In this document: positions 8,554 through 17,868 of the stretch, in pieces
Layout of the letters: every line of letters begins with the position of its first letter
Position numbering within the stretch: the first letter of the stretch is position 1
Source of the DNA: Kitasatospora sp. GAS204B
GTDB lineage: Bacteria; Actinomycetota; Actinomycetes; Streptomycetales; Streptomycetaceae
Direction of reading: 5' to 3'
Length of the DNA stretch: 64,000 bases
Assembly: GCF_029892155.1 (NCBI RefSeq)
Contig: NZ_JARZAG010000022.1
Coordinates: 1 to 64,000 of the forward strand
Notes under the pieces: generated by a model
The model's database searches: none
What the model was told of the DNA's origin: nothing
The model's input: the letters and a program-made list of their open reading frames with translations, nothing else
Made by a program: the position numbers and the translations under genes

Positions 8554-9309
8554 TCAGTTCTCGGCGGTGTCTTCGGCGGCCGGGGCGGGCGGGGCGGGCG
8601 GGTTCGCGTCGTCCTGCCGGCGGGCGTGCTCGTTTTCGGCGGCGTTGCGGGCGCGGTAGTAGTCCTGCAGCCAGCGGCGCTTGATGCTGCCGCTGTGGCG
8701 GTGCCAGCGGGTCAGGTCCACCAGCAGCTGCGCCCAGTCGACCTCGACGTTCTTGTCCCGCAACTGGCGCACGGCGCCGGGCAGGTGGCGGTGCAGCCCG
8801 TTGACGCTCTGGCGGGTCAGCAAGTTGAGGCGGGTCTCGGCCGAGCTCTCGCGGATGCCGTCGGTGCCCTTGTCGACGGCGGCGGCGAAGGCGGTGCCCA
8901 GGCTGGTGCCGTAACGGCGCTGCGGCGTGGCGGTGCTGCTCTCCTGCTCGTTGCTCGGGGTGTCGGCCTCGCCGACGGGCGGTTTCTGCTTCGCGGCGGC
9001 GTACTGGTCGCGGCGCTGGTTGGCGATCAGGGACGCGACGGTGTAGTAGGCGCGCTGGATGTCCGGGCTGCGCAGGTGGTCGGCGGTCAGCCAGTTCACG
9101 ACGTACCTGTGCATGAAGGGAACGTCATCCAGCGGCCGGCCCACGCCGCGGCGAAGGGCGCTGCGCACTCCCGGGTCGGCGTGGCACCGCTGGTCGATCC
9201 AGCCGACGAAGGCCCTGGCATGGCCCAGCGGCGAGCCGGCTCGGTCGGCGGTGAGGGGCGGGCTGCTGCTCTCGGCCGGGGTGGTCGGGTCGGTGGCGGT
9301 GTCGCTCAC
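8554..9309 (-). CDS. casB: CasB (Cse2, Cas11e), Cascade small subunit
   Basis: This 251-residue small subunit is alpha-helical and stabilises the crRNA-target hybrid and the displaced strand. Family features seen are ARAFVGWIDQRC, the RPLDDVPFMHRYVV helix, RRYGTSLGTAFAAAV and the basic C-terminal helix VDWAQLLVDLTRWHRHSGSIKRRWLQDYY. GTG 9309 overlaps the casA stop as GTGA. A poorly conserved linker (about residues 90-125) and a Pro/Ala-rich tail lengthen it compared with E. coli Cse2 (160 residues). Confidence 0.94.
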   Translation of the reverse strand: MSDTATDPTTPAESSSPPLTADRAGSPLGHARAFVGWIDQRCHADPGVRSALRRGVGRPLDDVPFMHRYVVNWLTADHLRSPDIQRAYYTVASLIANQRRDQYAAAKQKPPVGEADTPSNEQESSTATPQRRYGTSLGTAFAAAVDKGTDGIRESSAETRLNLLTRQSVNGLHRHLPGAVRQLRDKNVEVDWAQLLVDLTRWHRHSGSIKRRWLQDYYRARNAAENEHARRQDDANPPAPPAPAAEDTAEN

Positions 9310-10886
9310 GTGTCCTCCGTGGTGCTGCTCCGGCGGGTGGTGCCGGCCTTGGCAGGGGTCTTGGCGGCGGCCTTGACCGCGCCGCCGTACAGTTCGCCGC
9401 GGGCCTGCGAGCACGCCTTGGCGCCACGCAGAGTCCCCAGGGCCTTGCGGGTGACGGTGTCGTAGACCTGTTCGGCGAGCTGCCGGAAGGCTGCGGCCGC
9501 GGTGGCGAAGTCCTGGTTCTCCAGGCGGTGCCAGAACTCCGCCTCGGCCGCCGGCCAGTAGCGGGCGCCGGCGTCCAGGGACCAGGTGCAGTCCTCGATC
9601 TTGGGTGCGTCGGTGTAGAGGGCCCAGGCCTTCTTCACGGCCCGGTTCAACCGTGCCCCGTACGTTTCGCCGACGATCCGCAAGTTGCCGATCTGCGGGG
9701 CCAGGCGCGGGTTGCGGTCCTCGCTCAGGCCCAGGACGGGTGGGGTCGAGGCGTCGACGAACTGGACGTCCTTGGCCTGCCCGTCCTGCTCGAAGCCGAG
9801 AGCGCGGACCCGCAGGTCGTCCGAAATGTCGAACGCGGTGGAGAACACCGTGGGGCGCTGCGGCTGGGCCGTTCCGCTGGGCTTCTTCAGCAGCAGCGCG
9901 TCCAGGTCGCGCCACAGCGCGCGGCCGGAGTCGGCCGGCCGCGGGTAGGAGTTGCCCTCCTTGCTGGTCTGCCAGATCAGGTACGGGTCGCCCGTGCGGG
10001 AGATCTTTTCCCGGTAGGCCCAGGTGATGAACGCGTCCTTGACGTGCCGTCCGGTGGCGTCCGGGACCAGGAGGAGGGCATGCTGCGAGCGGGCCGTCAG
10101 TCCGGTGCAGGGACCGGTCAACTCCGGTAGGGCTCCGGTCGGGTCGGGCAGCTCGTCCCGTTCCCACGGGCACAGGTCGTTGCCGCGGCGCACGGTGCTC
10201 TCAGGCGCGGGCAGCCCGGCGAGCAGACTCTCGAAGAGCGATGCACCCTCGGGGTGGTAGGAGAGCGTGCTGCGCAGCGGCCCGGCCAGCGAGTTCGCGA
10301 TCTTCTCCGCTCCGACCGTGCGACTGGAGCAGCGCCCCGAGGGGCCGTAGTAGAGCCAGACCAGCAGGTGCAGAACCGCCTGGTCGGTGGTGGGCAGGTC
10401 GGGGGCGGTGTCGGAGACGTGGCGGAACCAGGCGTGGTTGTTGCCCGAGGGCCGGGTGGTGATCAGCTTGTTGACGCCGGCGGTGTTCTCGGGGTCGCAC
10501 TGGTGCGCCAGGCGCGGGTCCTGCAGGAACGGGTGCTGCGGATCGAAGAGGTCGAAGCGCCCGTGGTGGTCCTGGGCGAAGTTGTCGACCGCGCCGGCGT
10601 CCAGCCGTTCCCTGTCGAGGAGTTGAACGCGTCGGGTTCGCCAGTCCGCAAGGCCGGAGGCGGCTTCGTCCAGCGCGGTGACGCGCGCGGTGACCGCGTA
10701 CAGGATCCGGTAGAGGGCGGAGAGGGCGGGCGGCAGTGCGATGGCGATGTGGCTGATCTCGTGGCTGCGGAGCAGGAGTTCGCGCAGCCCCACGGCCTCG
10801 GGCCTGGGGGCCTGGGTGCTGGTGGTCCAGCGCACGGGGATCCAGGGTTCGTCGAACAGGTTGTAGGTGGGTGCGTCGGGCGGCAT
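9306..10886 (-). CDS. casA: CasA (Cse1, Cas8e), Cascade large subunit
   Basis: CasA recognises the PAM and recruits Cas3. The protein begins YNLFDEPWIPVRW, the standard Cse1 opening, and keeps FDLFDPQHPFLQDP, the LITTRPSGNNHAWFRH loop and the four-helix C-terminal region. ATG 10886 is preferred because GGAGG lies 5 bases upstream, giving 526 residues; a TTG at 10934 would add 16 residues but has no ribosome binding site. The 455-bp space to cas3 suggests that casA-cas2e has its own promoter. Confidence 0.94.
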   Translation of the reverse strand: MPPDAPTYNLFDEPWIPVRWTTSTQAPRPEAVGLRELLLRSHEISHIAIALPPALSALYRILYAVTARVTALDEAASGLADWRTRRVQLLDRERLDAGAVDNFAQDHHGRFDLFDPQHPFLQDPRLAHQCDPENTAGVNKLITTRPSGNNHAWFRHVSDTAPDLPTTDQAVLHLLVWLYYGPSGRCSSRTVGAEKIANSLAGPLRSTLSYHPEGASLFESLLAGLPAPESTVRRGNDLCPWERDELPDPTGALPELTGPCTGLTARSQHALLLVPDATGRHVKDAFITWAYREKISRTGDPYLIWQTSKEGNSYPRPADSGRALWRDLDALLLKKPSGTAQPQRPTVFSTAFDISDDLRVRALGFEQDGQAKDVQFVDASTPPVLGLSEDRNPRLAPQIGNLRIVGETYGARLNRAVKKAWALYTDAPKIEDCTWSLDAGARYWPAAEAEFWHRLENQDFATAAAAFRQLAEQVYDTVTRKALGTLRGAKACSQARGELYGGAVKAAAKTPAKAGTTRRSSTTEDT

Positions 10887-10936
10887 CCTGCCTCCGGTCG
10901 AGGGCTGGGCTGGGTACGGCTGGGTAGGCTGCAACG

Positions 10937-11030
10937 GGTTCCCCGCACCGAGCGGGGGTCAGCCGTGTGGGTTGTAGATACCGCACGATGGGCGGCGGCC
11001 CGGTTCCCCGCGCGAGCGGGGTTGGCGTGG
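10937..11030. CRISPR. Two degenerate orphan I-E-like repeats
   Basis: Two diverged repeat units lie between casA and cas3, at about 10937-10965 (ending AGCGGGGGTCAGCCG) and about 11002-11027 (GGTTCCCCGCGCGAGCGGGG). They are 64-65 bp apart with a spacer-like segment between them. Both begin GGTTCCCCGC instead of GTCCGCCCCGC, so they represent another repeat variant or a decayed relic. The array, if there is one, runs into the homopolymer region to the right. Confidence 0.55.
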
Positions 11031-11302
<272 letters not shown>

Positions 11303-11341
11303 ACGTCTCCAACGCTACACACAAGTGTGGCTTGTAGATGT

Positions 11342-14194
11342 TCAGTTCGCGGAAATCCCGAGTTCGGAGATCTCGATCTCCCGGGCGCCGAGCCGGCACG
11401 TCCACCGCCCGTCCGCACCTCGGCGCATCGGCAGCAGCACGAGTTCCGCGAGCAGCGGGCGCTTGTCCCAGGAGGACGGGACGTCGTGCTCGGCGGTGCG
11501 TCCCAGGAGCCACCGCCCGGGCAGCGGGACCGTGTGACGCATCACCAGCGCGACATCCCGGCGCGCCGGTGCGCGGCCGGACGCGGCCGGCAGCGGTGTC
11601 GTGCCGGCCGCGTCCAGGGTGCGGGAGCCGTCCGCCTGGACGTAGACGCACACCGCACGTCCGGTGTCGGCGCCCAGACGGGTCGTCAGCAGTTCCTCGG
11701 TGATCCCCGGGTCGCTCGTGCTCAGCGCCGACAGATCGCCGGCGACGTCCTGGGGCGCCGGGATCGCCGCCATCTTCGCCAACTGGCCTTCCGCTGCGGC
11801 GGCAGCGAGACGCTCTGCGTCCATGCGTGCCAGCCGGTCGCGCTCGGCGGCGTCCGCGAGGTGGGTGGAGAAGTCGTCGGCGTAGACGGCGTCGACCAGG
11901 TCCTGCACGTCGCCCGGGACCTCGATGCTGCGGTACTCGGGCTTGTTCAGCAGCACGCTGGTGCGGTGCAGGAGGGCGCCGTCGTAGACCGCGCCCCAGC
12001 TCCTCGGCGCGGCGACCGCGCCGTCCTTGTCGAGCGGCTCCAGGACGACCATGCGCGGTGTGCGCGGCTCACCCGTCCAGGCGGGCCGGTTGGCGCGGTT
12101 GTGGCGCTTGCCGCGCCCGGCGCGCTGCAGGAGCTGGGCCAGTGGGGCGAGGTCGCTGACGACCAGGTCGAAGTCCAGGTCCAGGGACTGCTCCACGATC
12201 TGTGTCGCCACCAGAATCGAGCCGACACGAGCCTGGGAGGCCGCGTTCTCGTCGACCGGCTTGCCGAAGGCGGCCTCGCACTCCTGCGAGATCCGCTGGC
12301 GCTCATGAGCCGGGTAGCGCGAGTGGAGCAACCGCAACCCGCCCTCGCGCGAGGCCAGTTCCGGCAGGGCGTGGCGCAGGTCGCGGTAGGTGCGTTGGGC
12401 CTCGTCCACGGTGGTGCAGCAGACCAGCACGCAGCCGCCCTGCTCGGTGACCGGCGCCAGCAGTTCACGCAGCGCCTCGCGGCGCGAGCCCGACTGCGGC
12501 TGCACGGCCGGGTCCTCGCGCACGTCCCAGTGCACCTGGCGGGTCTCCACCTGGAGACAGCGCTCCCGGTTGCTCTTCACCGCCCGGGGCTCGCAGACCT
12601 CGCCCGTGCCGGCATCGACATACAACCAGCCCGGGTAGCACGGCGCGATCGTCGCCGCATTCGCGAAACCCGCCCCGCGCCGGTAAGCCTCCACCAGCGA
12701 GGAGGCCGCCCTGCCGGTCAGCGTCGCCGACAACAGGACGACCGGCGCCCGCAACGCACCCAGCCACTCCAGCAGCCGCACCAGCAGGCTGTGCATCCAC
12801 GGCCCGTACGCGTGCGCCTCGTCCACCACGAACACCTTGTCCGACAGGCCCAGCAGGCGCAGCACGTTGTACCGCACCGGCAGGACCGCCGTCAGCGCCT
12901 GGTCGATGGTGCCGTTGCTCAGCGGCGCCAGCAGGCCGCGCCGGCCCGTGCGCAGCCACCGCCCCGCCTCGACCCCCGTCCGCTCGTCCGACAGCACCGG
13001 CGATCCCTGCTCCGCCTCGTCGGGCTCGGCGTACTGCGGGCTGAGCCACGCCATGCTGTGCAGCAGCGTCAACGCGCGCTCGCCGGTGACATTGCCCTCG
13101 GCGAACCTCCGTACCCGCTCGAACATCGCGTCGGCCGTGGCCATCGTCGGCAACGCGAAGTACAGCCCGCTCGCGCCCGAGGCCCGGGCCATCACGGAGG
13201 CGGCGTGCAGCGCGGCTTCGGTCTTGCCGTCCCCGGTCGGCGCGGTGACCAGCAGCAGCCCCGCGCCCGACACCAGCTCGGGCAGGTGGGCGGCGATGTC
13301 GGCCTGCAGCCCGTTCGGCGGGAACGGGAACCGCTCCTCGAACGACCGCTCCACGAACTCGGCGCGGCCAAGTCCCGCTTGCCGCACCAACACCGGCGCC
13401 GACGCGACCGCCGCACCGTAGTGCGCGTCGAGCTGCCCGCTGTCCCCTCGCCACCCCGGCTCCGGCAGCCGTTCAGTGATCACCTCGACCTGACTGGCCA
13501 ACCAGTCCGCCACGACCACCAGCCCCGTGACGACAGCCGCCGTCGGCCCCGACAACGCCCCCTGCGGCACCGCGACCGCACCCGTCAGCCGACGCACCGC
13601 GACCGCATGAGCCGTCCGCTGCTCACGCCACCCGTGCTCCCCCAAACCCGGCTGATAGGCCGTCGGATTCGCCAACTCCTTCTTCCGAAGCGGCTCCCCG
13701 AAGCAGCCGTGGTGCCCGCCCAGCAGCTGGGCGATCTGATGACTGGCGGACAGGTCGACGAGCCTGCTCGTCGGGTAGCCGCACTGCGCGAAGAACTCCG
13801 CGAGCGCCCAGTGCGTCACCGTCTCGTGGCGCAGGGCCGGTCCGGCGACCGCCCGCCCGGCGCCTTCTCCGTAGCGGGGGTCGCCCGCTACGCCCGCGAA
13901 CGCGGCCTTGTCCAACGCCTGGAACGGCGGCGAGATCTTCCCGATGTCGTGCAACCCAGCCCAGAAACACACCATCTGACGGCCCTCGGCCACGGACAAG
14001 CCCAACTCCGCGGCGATCCGCGCCCGCGAACGCGGGCTCACCATCTGGTCCCACAGGGCTCCCGCCACGGCCACGGTGTCGAGCAGGTGGCAGACCACCG
14101 GATACGGCCGCGGCAGCTCGGCGCTCTTGCCCCACAAGCGCGCATCCAGCCATAAGCCGTCACTCGCGGCGACCGACTCACTGTTCTCAGTCAT
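11342..14194 (-). CDS. cas3: Cas3 helicase-nuclease
   Basis: This 950-residue single-chain Cas3 degrades target DNA after Cascade binding. The N-terminal HD nuclease domain (about 25-260) shows HLLDTVAVAGALWD, CFWAGLHDIGKISPPFQ and HHGCFGEP. The SF2 helicase domain has Walker A TAPTGDGKTEAAL, VVDEAHAYGPWM (DEAH), the LLSATLTGRAASSLV motif III and QRAGRGKRHNRANRP motif VI. ATG 14194 is chosen; a TTG at 14230 would extend it by 12 residues and neither start has a strong ribosome binding site. It heads the leftward cas operon and is divergent from array 2. Confidence 0.95.
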   Translation of the reverse strand: MTENSESVAASDGLWLDARLWGKSAELPRPYPVVCHLLDTVAVAGALWDQMVSPRSRARIAAELGLSVAEGRQMVCFWAGLHDIGKISPPFQALDKAAFAGVAGDPRYGEGAGRAVAGPALRHETVTHWALAEFFAQCGYPTSRLVDLSASHQIAQLLGGHHGCFGEPLRKKELANPTAYQPGLGEHGWREQRTAHAVAVRRLTGAVAVPQGALSGPTAAVVTGLVVVADWLASQVEVITERLPEPGWRGDSGQLDAHYGAAVASAPVLVRQAGLGRAEFVERSFEERFPFPPNGLQADIAAHLPELVSGAGLLLVTAPTGDGKTEAALHAASVMARASGASGLYFALPTMATADAMFERVRRFAEGNVTGERALTLLHSMAWLSPQYAEPDEAEQGSPVLSDERTGVEAGRWLRTGRRGLLAPLSNGTIDQALTAVLPVRYNVLRLLGLSDKVFVVDEAHAYGPWMHSLLVRLLEWLGALRAPVVLLSATLTGRAASSLVEAYRRGAGFANAATIAPCYPGWLYVDAGTGEVCEPRAVKSNRERCLQVETRQVHWDVREDPAVQPQSGSRREALRELLAPVTEQGGCVLVCCTTVDEAQRTYRDLRHALPELASREGGLRLLHSRYPAHERQRISQECEAAFGKPVDENAASQARVGSILVATQIVEQSLDLDFDLVVSDLAPLAQLLQRAGRGKRHNRANRPAWTGEPRTPRMVVLEPLDKDGAVAAPRSWGAVYDGALLHRTSVLLNKPEYRSIEVPGDVQDLVDAVYADDFSTHLADAAERDRLARMDAERLAAAAAEGQLAKMAAIPAPQDVAGDLSALSTSDPGITEELLTTRLGADTGRAVCVYVQADGSRTLDAAGTTPLPAASGRAPARRDVALVMRHTVPLPGRWLLGRTAEHDVPSSWDKRPLLAELVLLPMRRGADGRWTCRLGAREIEISELGISAN

Positions 14195-14344
14195 GACCGA
14201 AGGGGTACCAGGTGCCACTGACAAGTCCAACCCCGGAACCGAGAGGTCCCAACCGATCGCTCTACACCTCTACTATCTGCGTCATGACAGACCGACCACT
14301 GCGGCACAGCAGCGGCAGCAGCCAAACAGCTTGGCCGTCGGTCC

Positions 14345-14409
14345 TCTGTGGACGTGTGGCGAATCGTCAAGAAATGGCAAAGCCTGTCTAGCGTTGCAGG
14401 TCAGGAAGT
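14345..14409 (+). promoter_or_regulatory. Leader of CRISPR array 2
   Basis: The bases before the first repeat contain AAGAAATGGCAAAGCC, TAGCG and TTGCAGGTCAGGAAGT, matching the leader of array 1 block for block. The 215-bp space between cas3 and the array must also hold the cas3 promoter on the other strand. Confidence 0.75.
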
Positions 14410-16452
14410 GTCCGCCCCGCGCGAGCGGGGGTCAGCCGCGGCCCGGGCGCCCGTCATCGGCCCACCCCGGGTCCGCCCCGCGCGAGCGGGGGTCAGCCGC
14501 CACGTGGTCCGCGTCGCGGTTGGCTGCCTCGGGTCCGCCCCGCGCGAGCGGGGGTCAGCCGTCGCAGACGGAGGTGACCACCACCGCGATGCGGTCCGCC
14601 CCGCGCGAGCGGGGGTCAGCCGACCGTCTCCGAGCCTCCGGCCCCGGCGGTCGAGTCCGCCCCGCGCGAGCGGGGGTCAGCCGCCGATCCGCGTCGCCGA
14701 GCTGCAGGAGCAGGTGTCCGCCCCGCGCGAGCGGGGGTCAGCCGCGTCGGGGTGGCATACCAGCGCGGTCCCTTGGGTCCGCCCCGCGCGAGCGGGGGTC
14801 AGCCGCGCTGCCTGTGCGCTCTCGACTGCGGGTCCGAGTCCGCCCCGCGCGAGCGGGGGTCAGCCGCCGTCTTCGCCCAGTAGAAGGGTGACTCCGGCGT
14901 CCGCCCCGCGCGAGCGGGGGTCAGCCGCAGAGAGTGATCGCGGCGAGGGCGGTGACGAGGTCCGCCCCGCGCGAGCGGGGGTCAGCCGAAATCGAAAGGA
15001 TTCCGAGGCGCAGCGGCTGGGTCCGCCCCGCGCGAGCGGGGGTCAGCCGAAATCGAAAGGATTCCGAGGCGCAGCGGCTGGGTCCGCCCCGCGCGAGCGG
15101 GGGTCAGCCGACGTGCCGCTGCTGGAGCTCGCAGCGGTAGGGGTCCGCCCCGCGCGAGCGGGGGTCAGCCGGACTTGATCGTCTCTGCGACCGGCGGGGC
15201 GGAGTCCGCCCCGCGCGAGCGGGGGTCAGCCGCCACCCCGGCGGCCACTACCGGCCCGGTCGCAGTCCGCCCCGCGCGAGCGGGGGTCAGCCGTGCAGCA
15301 GTGCCGCGTTGAACCTTGCGGCGAAGTCCGCCCCGCGCGAGCGGGGGTCAGCCGTCGGAGTAGGGGATCATCACGTCCTCGAACTTGTCCGCCCCGCGCG
15401 AGCGGGGGTCAGCCGGTCAGGTTCGGCCAGTAGGCACCCTCCGTAACGTCCGCCCCGCGCGAGCGGGGGTCAGCCGGTCATCAACCGCACCTGGAACTGG
15501 CAGGTCGGGTCCGCCCCGCGCGAGCGGGGGTCAGCCGCGGCTTGAGTGCCTCGGTGAGCTGGTCGAGCAGTCCGCCCCGCGCGAGCGGAGGTCAGCCGCA
15601 CTGGAGCGAGCGCCAGCAGCGGTACGCCGGGTCCGCCCCGCGCGAGCGGGGGTCAGCCGGTCTCCGTACCGACGGAAAACCTTGATGCCGCGTCCGCCCC
15701 GCGCGAGCGGGGGTCAGCCGTCGGCGGTGCCGGAGCTCCTGTGCGGTGCCGAGTCCGCCGCGCGCGAGCGGGGGTCAGCCGCCGTCGAAGCGGTGACCGC
15801 CGCGTTCGGTCGGGTCCGCCCCGCGCGAGCAGGGGTCAGCCGAACTTGCAGGTCGGCGGTGCGGTGGGGCTGGGGTCCGCCCCGCGCGAGCGGGGGTCAG
15901 CCGTAGGCGTCGCAGCCGTCCCGGCAGGAGGTGCAGTCCGCCCCGCGTGAGCGGGGGTCAGCCGCGTATCGCAACGATACGCTCAGCGCCACCGGTGTCC
16001 GCCCCGCGCGAGCGGGGGTCAGCCGGATCTGTCCTGGCAGCGGCTCGACGCGGTGCTGTCCGCCCCGCGCGAGCGGGGGTCAGCCGTAGTCCTCGTCACC
16101 GATGGCCTCCTCCGGGCGGTCCGCCCCGCGCCAGCGGGGGTCAGCCGGGGCCGTGATCGTCGGCGGTGCTTGGGCCCTCGTCCGCCCCGCGCGAGCGGGG
16201 GTCAGCCGGTCGGGCCAGCGTGCGGCCTGGTCCCGGTGCTGTCCGCCCTGCGCGAGCGGGGGTCGGCCGCCGGTCGGCACGCCGGTGATGCCCTACCGGG
16301 TGTCCACCCCGCACGAGCGGGGGTCAGCCGATCTCGCCCAGGTCGTGCACCGGCACCGCGCCGTCCGCCCCGCGCGAGCGAGGGTCAGCCGGCGACGGCC
16401 TTGGGCACCAACTTCAACAGCCGGTCCGCCCCGCGCGAGCGGGGGTCAGCCG
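14410..16452 (+). CRISPR. CRISPR array 2, type I-E, 34 repeats and 33 spacers
   Basis: Thirty-four 29-bp repeats of the same sequence as array 1 run rightward from 14410 to 16424 at 61-bp intervals. The second spacer has 33 bp, all others 32. The first 19 repeats are identical. Point changes appear from repeat 20 onward (15570, 15753, 15814, 15936, 16119, 16241, 16302, 16363), so the leader end is at 14410 and the old end at 16452. Spacers 10 (14989-15020) and 11 (15050-15081) are identical, which implies duplication of one repeat-spacer unit. Confidence 0.98.
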
Positions 16453-16965
16453 CACCACAGAGACGCCGCTGAACCACGACGACGTCCGCGCCTACGAGCC
16501 GGTGCTACTGCCGCGGCGTGACCACTTGCCGCACCACCAACCGCCCCGAACGACCAGCCATGTTCTGTGGCTCCTGCCGGGGACTCGAAACTGTGCTACG
16601 GCAGCGTCACCACACCCTGCAGCGCTGGCATGTAGGTATGGTTCAACTCGGTCTCCGTAATGAACCCCCACATCGATGAAGCCCGGTACGGCACCCGACC
16701 GCGCAGCCCTACGACACCGTGTCAGTGGCCGCCGCTGCCAACACCGCACCCTCCTGGCCTGCGGGCCGATCTCGATCTGTCACCCCACGTCCACTCAGCT
16801 CAGGCTTTCCGCGTACGCGATGGCTGCCAGCGCGTCCTCCCTGGGCGCCGCCGGACCGAACTGGGCGCGCGACTCGACCGGCGTGTTTCTCGCCTTGGTC
16901 GGCGCCGGATCAACCCACAGCGCCAAGCCGTACTCGGCCAGCAACCGACCACGCCGCTCGTGGAG
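16453..16965. other. Array trailer with decayed repeats; no supported gene
   Basis: A strongly mutated 35th repeat can be traced at about 16484-16513 (GTCCGCGCCTACGAGC...), 60 bp after the last good copy. A shorter trace lies near 16539. The rest shows no supported gene. A stop-free minus-strand frame from 16965 to 16795 reads like the end of a protein (LAEYGLALWVDPAPTKARNT) but has no convincing start or recognised family. Confidence 0.45.
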
Positions 16966-17868
16966 TCAGTCCCCCGGGGTCAGCAGGATCTTGCCCCGCG
17001 TACCACCCCCCTCCAGGAGGGCGTGTGCGAGCGGCGCGTCCTCGAACGGCAGGACGTGGGCTATGCGCAGCGTCAGGTGCCCCTGGTCCACGTGGCGGGC
17101 CAGTGTGTCGAGCATGGTGCCGTCGGTCCGTACGCCGTAGATCTCCACGGCGATGGACCGCTCGGGCTCCGGCACGGCGAAGGGGGTCAGCGACAGGTAG
17201 CGTCCGCCGTCGCGTACCGCCGCGATCGTTGCCGGGAGGCCCGCCGCGTCGATGACGGCGTCGAAGGCGCCGGTGGGCAGGGTGCCCGGGCTCGAGAAGA
17301 CCTCGGCGGCGCCGAGCGTGGCCACGGTCGGTGCGTCGCTCGCGCGGGCGAGGCCGGCTGGCCGCCGGCCGCGCAGGGCTGCCAGTTGGACGAGGAATCC
17401 GCCGACCGCGCCTGCCGCGCCGGCCACCAGGAGGCGGCCGGAGAAGTCGGGGCCCAGCTGCGACAGTGCCTGCTCGGCGGTGAGCGCGGCCAGCGGCAGG
17501 GCCGCCGCGTGCTCCAGCGGGACACTGGCGGGCGCGGGTGCCGCGAGTGTCTCGTCGAGCGCGACGTATGCGGCGGACACGCCGATGCCGGTGGCCAGCG
17601 GGGAGTGCGCGGCGACGACGCGGTCGCCCAGCTGGAAGCGACTGACGCCGGGGCCCGTCTCGACGACGGTGCCGGAGACGTCCCAGCCGACGACGGCGGG
17701 CAGCACCGGGGAGGGGATGTCGCCCCGGCGCACCGCCAGGTCCACGGGGTTCACCGCCACCGCGGCCACCCGGAGCAGGAGTTCGCCCGGGCCCGGCCGG
17801 GGTCGGTCCCGCTCGGTGACGGTGAGGACCTCGGGCGGTCCGTAGCGATCGATGGTCACGGCTTTCAT
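16966..17868 (-). CDS. Zinc-free MDR oxidoreductase, quinone-reductase-like
   Basis: This 300-residue medium-chain dehydrogenase/reductase of the quinone oxidoreductase group starts MKAVTIDRYGPPEVLTVTE. It has the NPVDLAVRRGD and VVGWDVSGTVVETG blocks of the GroES-like domain, the nucleotide loop VAGAAGAVGGFLVQLA, and the usual GGGTRGKILLTPGD end. No zinc-ligand cysteines are present, so an NADPH-dependent reduction of an enone or quinone is expected. ATG 17868 overlaps the upstream acyltransferase stop (ATGA), so it is the last gene of the second unit of the cyclitol cluster, where it might reduce an unsaturated cyclitol ketone (inference). Confidence 0.88.
   Translation of the reverse strand: MKAVTIDRYGPPEVLTVTERDRPRPGPGELLLRVAAVAVNPVDLAVRRGDIPSPVLPAVVGWDVSGTVVETGPGVSRFQLGDRVVAAHSPLATGIGVSAAYVALDETLAAPAPASVPLEHAAALPLAALTAEQALSQLGPDFSGRLLVAGAAGAVGGFLVQLAALRGRRPAGLARASDAPTVATLGAAEVFSSPGTLPTGAFDAVIDAAGLPATIAAVRDGGRYLSLTPFAVPEPERSIAVEIYGVRTDGTMLDTLARHVDQGHLTLRIAHVLPFEDAPLAHALLEGGGTRGKILLTPGD

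Noticed and set aside
7294..9465. A 723-codon plus-strand ORF over the Cascade genes
   Set aside because: It is antisense to cas5e, cas7e and casB and has Gly/Val-rich shadow composition.
14076..16521. Several repetitive ORFs of 65-276 residues across array 2
   Set aside because: They are translations of CRISPR repeats (SAPRERGSA, RPARAGVSR, PPRASGGQP) that happen to lack stops in all frames; none has an independent start or family.
16795..16965. Possible small protein directly after the quinone-oxidoreductase stop in the same frame
   Set aside because: It reads protein-like, but the oxidoreductase ends at its normal C-terminus, no good start or ribosome binding site exists, and I recognise no family; kept only as a note in the trailer region.
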